From: Marinobacterium sp. xm-d-530
GTDB lineage: Bacteria > Pseudomonadota > Gammaproteobacteria > Pseudomonadales > Balneatricaceae
Direction of reading: 5' to 3'
Length of the DNA stretch: 64,000 nt
Assembly (NCBI RefSeq): GCF_013283365.1
Contig: NZ_WBYM01000002.1
Coordinates: forward strand, 62,001 to 126,000
Below, piece by piece: positions 9,794-17,422 of this stretch; position 1 is the first letter of the stretch; each line of letters opens with the position of its first letter. The position numbers and the translations under genes are program-made. The notes under the pieces are model-generated. The model searched no databases. It was given only the letters and a program-made list of their open reading frames with translations, and had not been told where the DNA came from.

Positions 9794-10414
9794 ATGATCG
9801 ATTTCTACACCTGGGGCACACCAAACGGCCATAAGATCCGAATCATGCTTGAAGCCTGTGGTTTCGAATATCAACTCCATAGAGTCGATATTCTTAACGA
9901 TGAACAGTTCAAACCTGAATTTCTAGCCATCAGTCCCAACAATAAGATACCCGCCATCGTTGATCATGATGGTCCTAATGGCGAGGCTATCTCCCTATTT
10001 GAAACCGGTGCTATCCTGCTCTATCTCGCCGAGAAAAGTGGCCAGTTTATGCCCACAGAACCTAAAGCCTACTGGCAAGTGATGCAGTGGCTAATGTGGC
10101 AGATGGGTGGATTTGGACCTATGCTTGGACAGGCACATCACTTCAATAAATTTGCACCGGAACCTATCCCCTACGCGGTTGATCGCTACTGCAAAGAGGC
10201 GCATCGTCTTTGGGGTGTTCTGGATAAACAATTGGAAGGACGCGACTTTGTTTGTGATCAACTGTCGATTGCTGACTTCGCAATCTTTCCATGGGCAAAT
10301 CGCTTTGAATTTCAAAAAATAGAACCTGATCAATACCCCAATGTGGCCGCTTATATTGAGCGAATGAAGTCCTTTGACTTTGTCTCTAAAGGGCTAGAGA
10401 TGCCTAGCACATAA
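9794..10414 (+). CDS. yfcG: glutathione S-transferase family protein, YfcG/Nu-class disulfide-bond oxidoreductase
   Basis: A 206-residue cytoplasmic GST with the thioredoxin-fold N-terminal domain (about 1-85) and the all-helical C-terminal domain. The start (FYTWGTPNGHKI), the SPNNKIPAIVDHDGP glutathione-binding cis-Pro loop, LFETGAILLYLAEK, and WQMGGFGPMLGQAHHFN match E. coli YfcG almost block by block. YfcG binds two glutathione molecules and reduces disulfides instead of conjugating substrates. The same is expected here because the Thr-Pro-Asn-Gly motif is conserved. A terminator follows directly. Confidence 0.92.
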   Translation: MIDFYTWGTPNGHKIRIMLEACGFEYQLHRVDILNDEQFKPEFLAISPNNKIPAIVDHDGPNGEAISLFETGAILLYLAEKSGQFMPTEPKAYWQVMQWLMWQMGGFGPMLGQAHHFNKFAPEPIPYAVDRYCKEAHRLWGVLDKQLEGRDFVCDQLSIADFAIFPWANRFEFQKIEPDQYPNVAAYIERMKSFDFVSKGLEMPST

Positions 10415-10420
10415 TGTTCA

Positions 10421-10446
10421 GGCCCGCTTTCATGGCGGGCCTTTTT
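10421..10446 (+). terminator. intrinsic terminator after the YfcG-type GST gene
   Basis: Perfect stem GGCCCGC (10421-10427) / GCGGGCC (10435-10441) followed by TTTTT. Confidence 0.93.
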
Positions 10447-10466
10447 GTTGTTTAAAAAATAAACAG

Positions 10467-10495
10467 CTGGCTTATTAGCCTAAAGTCTGTATAAT
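10467..10495 (+). promoter_or_regulatory. predicted sigma-70-type promoter of deaD
   Basis: A perfect TATAAT -10 box (10490-10495) lies 17 bases from a weak -35 match CTGGCT (10467-10472). Transcription would start near 10502, giving a leader of about 75 bases before deaD. Confidence 0.65.
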
Positions 10496-10520
10496 TTGCG
10501 CCTCTTTCAACGATCCTCCA

Positions 10521-10570
10521 CCTGCTTTTGACTTATGGGCCGCGGGTAACGGGATCCCCTAAAAGCAGGA
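10521..10570 (+). promoter_or_regulatory. deaD leader hairpin that can mask the ribosome-binding site
   Basis: CCTGCTTTT (10521-10529) is an exact reverse complement of AAAAGCAGG (10561-10569), extendable by one G-U pair. The right arm contains the AGGA Shine-Dalgarno sequence used by the ATG at 10577. The 31-base loop region also holds the self-complementary GGGATCCC and a five-codon ATG...TAA frame (10535-10549). Pairing would hide the ribosome-binding site; RNA helicase activity, such as that of DeaD itself, could open it. The pairing is seen; the regulatory role is inferred. Confidence 0.55.
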
Positions 10571-10576
10571 AATCTG

Positions 10577-12334
10577 ATGTCTGATACTGATCAGCCGATC
10601 ACATTTAGTGATCTTGGCTTAAGCACGCCTATTCTCGACGCACTCTCTGACGTAGGCTATGAAACACCTTCTCCTATCCAAGCCGGCGCTATTCCAGCCC
10701 TTCTTGATGGCCGTGATATTCTAGGGCAAGCGCAAACGGGTACTGGTAAAACAGCCGCCTTCGCTCTGCCGCTTCTACAGAACGTCGATACTAGCAAGAT
10801 CCACCCACAGGTATTGGTACTTGCTCCAACTCGCGAACTCGCCATTCAGGTAGCTGAAGCCTGCGAAAAGTACTCTAAGTACATCCCTGGTCTACGTACA
10901 CTATCAATCTATGGTGGACAGGGTTACGACACACAACTTCGCTCTCTACGTAAGGGTGTGCATGTCATTATTGGTACACCAGGCCGTGTCATGGACCATG
11001 TTCGTCGCGGCACTCTTAGCCTAGACAAACTAAAGTGTTTGGTACTGGATGAGGCGGATGAGATGTTACGCATGGGTTTTATTGACGATGTAGAGTGGGT
11101 GCTTGAACACACGCCACCTACTCGTCAGATCGCACTCTTCTCGGCGACGATGCCACGTGAAATTAAAACGATCACTGAGCGTTACCTACAAAACCCTGTG
11201 CACGTAAAGATTCAAAGCAAGACTGAGACAGCCAGCACCATTCGCCAGCGCGTTTGGGAAGTTCGTGGCCTCTCTAAGTTCCAAGCGTTAACTCGCCTAC
11301 TCGAAATGCATGAGCACGACGCAGCACTGATCTTTGTTAGAACTAAGACAGCGACTGAAGAGCTATCAGAACAGCTTATTCAGGCAGGCTTCTATGCAGC
11401 TGCACTGCACGGTGACATTCAGCAAGCACAACGTGAACGCGTTGTAGGCCGTCTAAAGTCTGGCAAACTTGATGTTGTCGTGGCGACCGATGTCGTAGCA
11501 CGCGGTCTTGATGTTGAGCGTATTAGCCACGTTATTAACTTCGATATCCCTTACGATGTTGAGTCTTACGTACACCGAATTGGTCGTACAGGACGTGCAG
11601 GTCGTCAAGGTGATGCGGTTCTTTTTGTGACTCATCGTGAGCGCCGCTTGCTTAAGTCGATTGAACGCCACACGCGTTCAACACTTGAAACACTTGAACT
11701 TCCCGATGCTAAAGCTCTGAACCAATTGCGTTCACAGCGCCTAAAAGAGCGTCTTGTTAATGCGATTGATAAACCACAGACGGCTGACTTCCATAACCTG
11801 ATCACTGAACTAGTGACAGAGAGCGGTATCACAGCCTCTGCCCTGGCCGCTGCTGCACTTCAGCTTATCTACAAAGATAAGCCCTTCTATCTTGATGAGA
11901 AAGAGCCCAGCTTTAAAGAGCGCCCACGTCGTGAACGCTCTGATCGTGGCGAGCGCGGTGAAAGAGGTGATCGTAAACCTCGTCGTGACTCTGGTGCAGA
12001 CGAAGGTAAGACCCGTTACTGGATCGGCGTTGGCCACCAACAAGGCGTTAAGCCGGGTAACATCGTCGGTGCGATCGCAAACGAAGCGAATATCAGCAGC
12101 GATCTGATTGGACGAATCAGCATCAGTGAGAACTTCTCAACGATTGATCTTCCAAATGATCTTAAGCATGCACAATTGAAGAAAATTGCTGATGCTCGTG
12201 TCTGCGGCAAACAGTTGTCGATTCGCCCATGGCAGGATGAGATGTCAGGTAAACCAACGCGTCGTAAAGGACCACCGCGCGACCGCAACAGCAAACCTAA
12301 AGGCAATCGCAAACCACGCGCAGAAAAAGCCTAA
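10577..12334 (+). CDS. deaD: DEAD-box ATP-dependent RNA helicase DeaD/CsdA
   Basis: Unwinds RNA in ribosome assembly and mRNA decay, especially in the cold. The 585-residue protein has the Q motif (TPSPIQ), Walker A AQTGTGKT (about 52-59), PTRELA, DEAD box VLDEADEM (about 156-163), SAT, and the helicase-C motifs ARGLDV and HRIGRTGRAG. A DbpA/CsdA-type RNA-binding domain follows at about 475-545 (RYWIGVGHQQGVKPGNIVGAI...). The linker (RSDRGERGERGDRKPRR) and the tail are very rich in Arg, Gly and Lys, as in CsdA. The leader sequence suggests control at the level of translation. Confidence 0.95.
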   Translation: MSDTDQPITFSDLGLSTPILDALSDVGYETPSPIQAGAIPALLDGRDILGQAQTGTGKTAAFALPLLQNVDTSKIHPQVLVLAPTRELAIQVAEACEKYSKYIPGLRTLSIYGGQGYDTQLRSLRKGVHVIIGTPGRVMDHVRRGTLSLDKLKCLVLDEADEMLRMGFIDDVEWVLEHTPPTRQIALFSATMPREIKTITERYLQNPVHVKIQSKTETASTIRQRVWEVRGLSKFQALTRLLEMHEHDAALIFVRTKTATEELSEQLIQAGFYAAALHGDIQQAQRERVVGRLKSGKLDVVVATDVVARGLDVERISHVINFDIPYDVESYVHRIGRTGRAGRQGDAVLFVTHRERRLLKSIERHTRSTLETLELPDAKALNQLRSQRLKERLVNAIDKPQTADFHNLITELVTESGITASALAAAALQLIYKDKPFYLDEKEPSFKERPRRERSDRGERGERGDRKPRRDSGADEGKTRYWIGVGHQQGVKPGNIVGAIANEANISSDLIGRISISENFSTIDLPNDLKHAQLKKIADARVCGKQLSIRPWQDEMSGKPTRRKGPPRDRNSKPKGNRKPRAEKA

Positions 12335-12342
12335 CGGTATCC

Positions 12343-12377
12343 GATACTCAGCCTAAGGGGCTGAGTATCCTCCTTTA
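12343..12377 (+). terminator. terminator-like hairpin after deaD
   Basis: Eleven-base perfect stem GATACTCAGCC (12343-12353) / GGCTGAGTATC (12359-12369). The following tract, CTCCTTT, is a poor U-run, so termination may be inefficient. Confidence 0.6.
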
Positions 12378-12515
12378 CCCAACTATAAGCTTATGCAAAA
12401 CCAGTCTTAAAAACCGACCTAATACGTTGATTTATTAATAATCAAATCCAACTAAAGTAGTAAACTGACGATCCTTTAGAGGCACAGCTTTGCCAATATC
12501 TGATAAGGATTATCT

Positions 12516-13760
12516 ATGCTCCACTACACTCTCATCGCTTTTGCTCTGATTGCACTGTTAGCCATTGTGTTTGAAGAGGTAATTCATCTGAACAAAGCGA
12601 AATCGACTCTGTTTCTAGGCACGCTCTCTTGGATATTGATCTTCCTGTTTCCTGAACAAGGTGTTACGCCTGAGCAACTCAGGGGTATGCTCAATGAAAA
12701 CCTTTTAGATATCGCAGGGCTTTGGCTATTTTTAATGTCCGCGATGACCTTTGTCGCCTTTTTAAACCATCAAGGACTGATTGAGACGCTTATATATAGA
12801 CTACTGCCCAGTCAAATCAGTGAACGCAAACTCATCTTTCTGGTCGGCATCTTCTCCTTTGTCTTTTCAAGTCTTTGTGACAACATCACAGCCACCCTGG
12901 TCTCCATTGCCTTGGTACTATCGCTAGGTTTAGAGAGACGAAAAACCCTTAGACTCTCTGTGCTGGTTGTATTTGCAGTCAACTCTGGTGGTGTATCGCT
13001 GATTACCGGCGATGTGACCACATTAATGGTATTTCTAGCCGGCAAGGTAGAGATTACTGACCTACTGCTACTTTCAGTACCAGCCTTCGTAAGCACCATG
13101 CTGTTAGCGGCCATGCTCTCTAAACCCTTGGTAGGTCAGGTGATTATTACCCCTACCCCACGCAAGGACGACAAGGTCGGTAAAGTCATTGCAGTTATAT
13201 TTCTAGCAACCATTATTTCGACCATTATTCTCAATATTGTTGCGGGCATCCCACCGGTTTTGACCTTCCTTTTTGGACTATCCACCATGTTTCTGCTGGG
13301 CCGTTTTCTCTACGAAGAGGACACTCGTGAAAACCTGTTGGACTACGTTAGACGCATCGAGTTCGATACATTGATGTTCTTTTTGGGTATTTTGTTATTG
13401 GTGGGGATGCTCAAAGAGATTGGAACCCTAGACAGTTTAGTAGGCATCTATCAGGTCCTACCCATCACCGTTGCAAACTTTGCGATGGGTGTCTTCTCAG
13501 CCTTTGTCGATAACGTACCTTTGACAGCGGCACTGCTCAAATCTGGAGTAGAGATGTCAAAAGCCGACTGGTTATCCTTAACCTATTCTGTGGGTGTTGG
13601 GGGTTCGCTGCTGGCAATTGGGTCAGCAGCCGGCATCGTTGCAATGTCTAAAGTGGATATCCTAAATTTCGGAAGCTATGCACGTTACGTCGTCTATCTA
13701 TCGATTGCATTTTTAGTTGGTTACCTGAGCAGTTATCTTTTAGGTAGCTATTTTGTTTAA
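12516..13760 (+). CDS. nhaD: NhaD-type Na+/H+ antiporter
   Basis: Inner-membrane antiporter of the ion-transporter superfamily that exports Na+ (or Li+) in exchange for protons. The 414-residue product is hydrophobic throughout, with about 11-12 membrane helices. The conserved FEEVIHLNKAKSTLFLGTLSW near the N-terminus, the buried SSLCDNITATL segment, NSGGVSLITGDVTTLM and FVDNVPLTAALL near the C-terminus are typical of NhaD of Vibrio and Alkalimonas. NhaD is common in marine and haloalkaliphilic bacteria, which fits the suspected habitat. It is a single gene with its own upstream gap of about 180 bases. Confidence 0.92.
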   Translation: MLHYTLIAFALIALLAIVFEEVIHLNKAKSTLFLGTLSWILIFLFPEQGVTPEQLRGMLNENLLDIAGLWLFLMSAMTFVAFLNHQGLIETLIYRLLPSQISERKLIFLVGIFSFVFSSLCDNITATLVSIALVLSLGLERRKTLRLSVLVVFAVNSGGVSLITGDVTTLMVFLAGKVEITDLLLLSVPAFVSTMLLAAMLSKPLVGQVIITPTPRKDDKVGKVIAVIFLATIISTIILNIVAGIPPVLTFLFGLSTMFLLGRFLYEEDTRENLLDYVRRIEFDTLMFFLGILLLVGMLKEIGTLDSLVGIYQVLPITVANFAMGVFSAFVDNVPLTAALLKSGVEMSKADWLSLTYSVGVGGSLLAIGSAAGIVAMSKVDILNFGSYARYVVYLSIAFLVGYLSSYLLGSYFV

Positions 13761-13773
13761 CGCGGAATGAAAA

Positions 13774-13826
13774 CGGGCGACACTCTTACTGTTAACCATA
13801 ACTTCTAAACAGTGAGTTGCCGCCCG
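13774..13826 (+). terminator. long imperfect hairpin after nhaD
   Basis: Arms CGGGCG...ACTGTT (13774-13793) and AACAGT...CGCCCG (13808-13826) pair along about 19 positions with a few mismatches. There is no T-run after it, so it may be an mRNA 3'-end stabiliser instead of a true terminator. Confidence 0.5.
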
Positions 13827-13917
13827 CTTGGCCGAAAGCAATATTTCGACTCGTAATACCCTTCAAACCCGGGCCAGGCAAGCCAACTGCTGGATATCAG
13901 CTTCAGACTTTTCACTA

Positions 13918-13953
13918 TTCAGTTTAGACCCATGGGTCTGGAGTTCAACTGAA
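13918..13953. repeat. nested palindrome between nhaD and the GIY-YIG gene
   Basis: A perfect 14-base palindrome AGACCCATGGGTCT (13926-13939) lies inside an outer inverted pair TTCAGTT (13918-13924) / AACTGAA (13947-13953), followed by AAAAAA. It could be the transcription stop for one of the two convergent genes or a protein-binding site. The flanking 13827-13978 holds no supportable gene. Confidence 0.55.
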
Positions 13954-13978
13954 AAAAATTCCATTCAGTTAGCTAAGA

Positions 13979-14257
13979 TCATCCTAACTGACACGACCCT
14001 ATTAATTGAGTTTTTTGCTGTAAAGTCATCCGCTTAATTGCGTATTCGCGCTGCGTGGCACTTGAACGATCTGCATGTTGCTCATGCCAGATAAGCTCCA
14101 CAGGTCGTCTAGCTCGTGTGTATTTAGCGCCCCCAACCAGTTCACCATTGTGTTGACGGAGTCGTCTAGTGGGATCCGTGGTTACCCCTGTATAGAGGGT
14201 TTTATCGGAACAACGAACGACGTAAACAAACCAGTGAGACAAGCCAATCGCACTCAA
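13979..14257 (-). CDS. GIY-YIG nuclease family protein (YhbQ-like)
   Basis: A 92-residue single-domain GIY-YIG protein. The motif appears as FVYVVRCSDKTLYTGVTTDPTRRLRQH, with the first 'GIY' degenerate to VYV and the second as YTG, as in YhbQ/YazA-type proteins, and with the conserved Arg (RRLRQHN) and E (REYAIKRM). These small proteins are presumed structure-specific endonucleases, but their biological role is not settled. No ATG is available; TTG 14257 or TTG 14242 are the possible starts, neither with a good ribosome-binding site. It lies 23 bases downstream of the kinase gene on the same strand. Confidence 0.85.
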   Translation of the reverse strand: MSAIGLSHWFVYVVRCSDKTLYTGVTTDPTRRLRQHNGELVGGAKYTRARRPVELIWHEQHADRSSATQREYAIKRMTLQQKTQLIGSCQLG

Positions 14258-14280
14258 TAAAGATTAGAGCCTAGATCTAA

Positions 14281-15738
14281 TCACACCCTTAGCTGTAACT
14301 GCAACAGAGCGTTTTGCAAAGATTCAGAGGTGATCGGTTTACCCATAACGACATCAGCGCCAGCCTTTAACAACAGATCTCGTTCGTTACCGACCGTTGC
14401 GGCGGTTACTCCTAACACCTTCACATCACTTCCTGTCGCACGAATCGCTTCGACCAACTCATAACCGTTCATCTCCGGCATAAAGATATCCGTTATGATC
14501 AGATCCCATTTCTGTTCATTAAACAGATCTAGAGCCAGTTGGCCATTTTCCACAAGAACAGGGTTAGCCCCCAATTTTTGCAGTAAGTTTTCACTAAGCT
14601 TTCTGAGCATCAAATTGTCTTCTGCCATCAAAACACTCAATCCCTCGAGTGAAACCATCGATGCTGTCTCATCCGGGGTTGCTGACTGCTTAGGCTCAAC
14701 CGGCATATTGATTGTGAAGCAAGCACCTCCTAGCGCCTCACTCTCTTTTACATTCAGAGTTCCGCCATTCGCTTGAATGATCTCACGACAGATTGAGAGC
14801 CCTAATCCGGTTCCATCCGCATCTGTATCGCCTCTTTCAAAGGGTTCAAAAATCGACTCATACTGAGAGGTAGGAATACCACGACCATCATCTTCAACAG
14901 AGATACGAAGCTGATGCATAGCCCCCTCATCGGCTGATGAAGGAGTAATTACTTCGACCTGAACTTGAACCATACCTCCTTGCCCGTGCACAACGGAATT
15001 CTTAACCAAGTTGGTTAAAACCTGTCGAATACCCCGCTGATCGAGATTGAATTGATGACCTGCCATATCATTCGATTTAACCGAGCATCGAATCTGTTGA
15101 TTATCGAGCATCGTTTTAAGTGGTGTCAGTGATCGCTCTACTATCTCTATAGGACGAGCATTAGAGAGCTCTCTCTCTTGAATCAGTTCTGGTTCAACCA
15201 CCGATCGTAAATCATCCAATACCGCTAGCAGATGCTGACTGGTAGAGCGAATATCACCAAGTGACTCTGTAATCGCCGCATTGTCCGCTTCCAACATCAT
15301 ATTCAGTGCCGCAGCCGGTGTTCGAAGTTCATGACCAATAACAGCAAACATCTGTTTCTGTTTTTGCAGCGTCTCTTCTAACCGTTTAACAGCGAGGCTG
15401 CGCTCAGTAAGCGTAACCTCCAGTTGATGCCTTAGCAGAACATCATCTGTACGATTGATGACTGCGCCGCTAAACCCCTGCAACACACCCTCTTTCACTT
15501 CAGGGCGGGCATTCAACTCAAGGTAACGCCTCTCTCCAGAGGGGAGTAACAACTCTCTCTGAATCTTTTGAAAGTTGTTTGATTGCCAATTGAGGAGTCG
15601 ATTTTTAAGCTGATCCTCTCCACTATCCGCAGCGATACGTGTGTTGATATCCTCTTGAGTAATTGTTGGATACTGATCTTTAGGGAGATCATAAAGGGAT
15701 CTAAAGACATCATTCGCCGTTACGACACCGTTAATCAA
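14281..15738 (-). CDS. downstream open part of the split kinase: PAS remnant, HisKA, HATPase, receiver
   Basis: Holds the catalytic half: coiled-coil EKRL-type helix, phospho-accepting His in AVIGHELRTPAA, N-box LTNLVKNSVVHG, G1 DDGRGIP, G2 GTGLGLS and a receiver domain with acidic pocket MAEDN, phospho-Asp in ITDIFMPE and Lys in MGKPI. The only available start (TTG 15738) lacks a ribosome-binding site and cuts into a PAS domain, so translation probably depends on read-through or does not occur. The alternative is a base-calling error that hides an intact gene. Confidence 0.6.
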   Translation of the reverse strand: MINGVVTANDVFRSLYDLPKDQYPTITQEDINTRIAADSGEDQLKNRLLNWQSNNFQKIQRELLLPSGERRYLELNARPEVKEGVLQGFSGAVINRTDDVLLRHQLEVTLTERSLAVKRLEETLQKQKQMFAVIGHELRTPAAALNMMLEADNAAITESLGDIRSTSQHLLAVLDDLRSVVEPELIQERELSNARPIEIVERSLTPLKTMLDNQQIRCSVKSNDMAGHQFNLDQRGIRQVLTNLVKNSVVHGQGGMVQVQVEVITPSSADEGAMHQLRISVEDDGRGIPTSQYESIFEPFERGDTDADGTGLGLSICREIIQANGGTLNVKESEALGGACFTINMPVEPKQSATPDETASMVSLEGLSVLMAEDNLMLRKLSENLLQKLGANPVLVENGQLALDLFNEQKWDLIITDIFMPEMNGYELVEAIRATGSDVKVLGVTAATVGNERDLLLKAGADVVMGKPITSESLQNALLQLQLRV

Positions 15739-15810
15739 GTCACTGTGAAAGAGTCCTATATCACCATATTCAGAAACATCGTTAAGCTGCTGCAGTACTT
15801 TTTCAGTCCG

Positions 15811-17325
15811 TTAGACCGACTCTGCAAGTGCCAGCTCCTTCTCTTTAATATCCGTTACATCCTGTGACAGCTGAATTCGAATCAGTTCACCCTTTGCATT
15901 GGTGTGCTCCGCAATCGTCGAATTTCTAACCCATTTAGTTCTATTCAACGCCTCTATGAAGAGCGGGTACTCAACGACCGATCCTATTTGAGTAAGCGCT
16001 TCTGTAATTTGATTGCGATATCTAGGCTCAGTAGCATTTAATCTAGCCTTACCGACCAATGGAGCAACATTCTCATTAGGGGGTTCAATTATCCAATGAG
16101 CCGTCTGATGATTAACGTTCTCCTCTATTAGCGCTAATTTAGAGGTGGTTAATGCTAAATGGAGTTGTCTGTCTAGAGCCTCTATCTTGGATAGCTGACG
16201 ATTTCGAACGGTTAACTGACGCCAAATCCACCAGGCAAACAGAGCTGACAACAGTGCAACAATCAATAAGAGTAAGCCGATGTATGTCTGAACGTGTCTC
16301 TCGGTAAATATAGAGAGAGGCTCATTGATGATTGTGACTGGCCCCTTAAGATTGGACGTATCAGCCTGCCAACGCTCTAGCTCGTTGTAATCTAGAATGA
16401 AGCGCTTTTTAGGTGGTTCATAACCTTCAGATTGACCATAAGCCAATAGTGCTATCTTTTGACCCAGCTCTTTAGAAAGGGTCATATAGCCACCTAAACC
16501 ACCGGCCTTAAGGCTTGAACTCTGCATCGATATCAAAGGGGCTACATCAAGATCAACGATCGGTTTAATTAGCTGTACCGGCAATCCATCATCCGAGACC
16601 GAACCAGCACCACGCCCTACCCATAAAATGACTCGATCTGCAGGAAGCTGTTTTAATCTGGATAGGGTCTCATCAAAACTTAACGACTCATCAAGTAGGG
16701 TTAAATCAAACTGATCAGCAAAGTTAAAATCCCATAGATCTTCAACCTCTACTCTACGTGAGGCTGGGGCAAGAACAACCAACTCTTTGATGTTTGGAAA
16801 TAGCCTTGGGATTGAATCCAGCGTTTTCTCTAGATCAAACAGCTCCCCTTTCGAAAAACCGGGAAGTGCAGACATGTTGGTGTTAACACTAACAACGTCA
16901 ATTGCATTGGGTTGCTTACTGGAGAGACCCTGAGCGACTCGCAGGGCAAAATTGCCTTCGGCGATGATCGTCGCGGGTAGTTTAGGGTAATTTTTATAAA
17001 GGGAATCGATATTGTGACGAAGGTAATCCGGCTCACTTCTGAAAGCATCCAATCGGTGGATGTAAACCTCTTTTTTGAATAACTCAGATTGATCAAACAG
17101 CAGCTGATACTGCTCATCAATAAATCCCTGAAAAACCTCTTGCTGAAAAGGGATCTGTTCGTGGCCAGTAAACAGAATCATTATCCGATTAGGATCCACT
17201 GGCTTATGGGACGCCGAAGTCGCTGTTAATGGGATTGAGATCAGTAGAGAGAACAACAACTGGGATTTAGCTTTTGCAAAATATTTGCAAAACGCGACGC
17301 ATAAATAAAAACAATAGTTCAGCAT
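15811..17325 (-). CDS. upstream open part of the split kinase: ABC-substrate-binding-like sensor, membrane helix, PAS
   Basis: This 504-residue part has a hydrophobic leader ending near SLLISIPLTATSAS. A periplasmic domain follows that starts IMILFTGHEQIPFQQEVFQ, which resembles the ABC_sub_bind family of ligand sensors. A single membrane helix lies at about 375-397, then a coiled segment and a PAS domain ending IQLSQDVTDIKEKELALAESV at the stop. Alone it would be a receptor with no output domain. It is listed separately because automatic annotation is likely to call it as a gene. Confidence 0.6.
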   Translation of the reverse strand: MLNYCFYLCVAFCKYFAKAKSQLLFSLLISIPLTATSASHKPVDPNRIMILFTGHEQIPFQQEVFQGFIDEQYQLLFDQSELFKKEVYIHRLDAFRSEPDYLRHNIDSLYKNYPKLPATIIAEGNFALRVAQGLSSKQPNAIDVVSVNTNMSALPGFSKGELFDLEKTLDSIPRLFPNIKELVVLAPASRRVEVEDLWDFNFADQFDLTLLDESLSFDETLSRLKQLPADRVILWVGRGAGSVSDDGLPVQLIKPIVDLDVAPLISMQSSSLKAGGLGGYMTLSKELGQKIALLAYGQSEGYEPPKKRFILDYNELERWQADTSNLKGPVTIINEPLSIFTERHVQTYIGLLLLIVALLSALFAWWIWRQLTVRNRQLSKIEALDRQLHLALTTSKLALIEENVNHQTAHWIIEPPNENVAPLVGKARLNATEPRYRNQITEALTQIGSVVEYPLFIEALNRTKWVRNSTIAEHTNAKGELIRIQLSQDVTDIKEKELALAESV

Positions 17326-17422
17326 GAATAATCCAACACCTAACCTAAACAGTTTCGAGCATCATTAACTTTGATGCCTATCTACTGTGGGTTAAGCAAA
17401 AGCCATGCCAACCTACAAACTA

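Larger units (their letters stand above)
14281..17325 (-). pseudogene. hybrid sensor histidine kinase/response regulator interrupted by one in-frame TAA
   Basis: Read as one frame, this is a membrane hybrid kinase of about 1,013 residues. It has an N-terminal signal segment, a periplasmic ABC-substrate-binding-like sensor (about 45-340), one membrane helix (YIGLLLLIVALLSALFAWW), a first PAS domain, a second PAS domain, HisKA with VIGHELRTP, HATPase with DDGRGIP and GTGLGLS, and a C-terminal receiver with LIITDIFMPEMNG. A single TAA at 15811-15813 splits it in the PAS-PAS linker. No other stop occurs before the downstream open part, and both halves are in the same frame (a CAA to TAA change would explain it). 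The downstream half would have to start at TTG 15738, inside the second PAS domain, so it is unlikely to be an independent gene. Its kinase-receiver half resembles the intact kinase at 56626. Confidence 0.8.

Noticed and set aside
13828-14037. A 69-residue plus-strand frame after nhaD
   Set aside because: It has no ribosome-binding site, crosses the nested palindrome and runs into the GIY-YIG gene; no recognisable sequence.
15738-15740. TTG as a genuine start for a separate kinase gene
   Set aside because: It lies within a PAS domain, has no ribosome-binding site, and the same frame continues upstream to the lone TAA.
15583-15867. A 94-residue plus-strand frame opposite the split in the kinase
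   Set aside because: It exists only because the kinase codons leave that frame open; it has no start context and low-complexity Ile/Leu content.
17360-17378. Terminator between the kinase and cysG
   Set aside because: The GCATCA/TGATGC hairpin is short and has no T-run on either strand.
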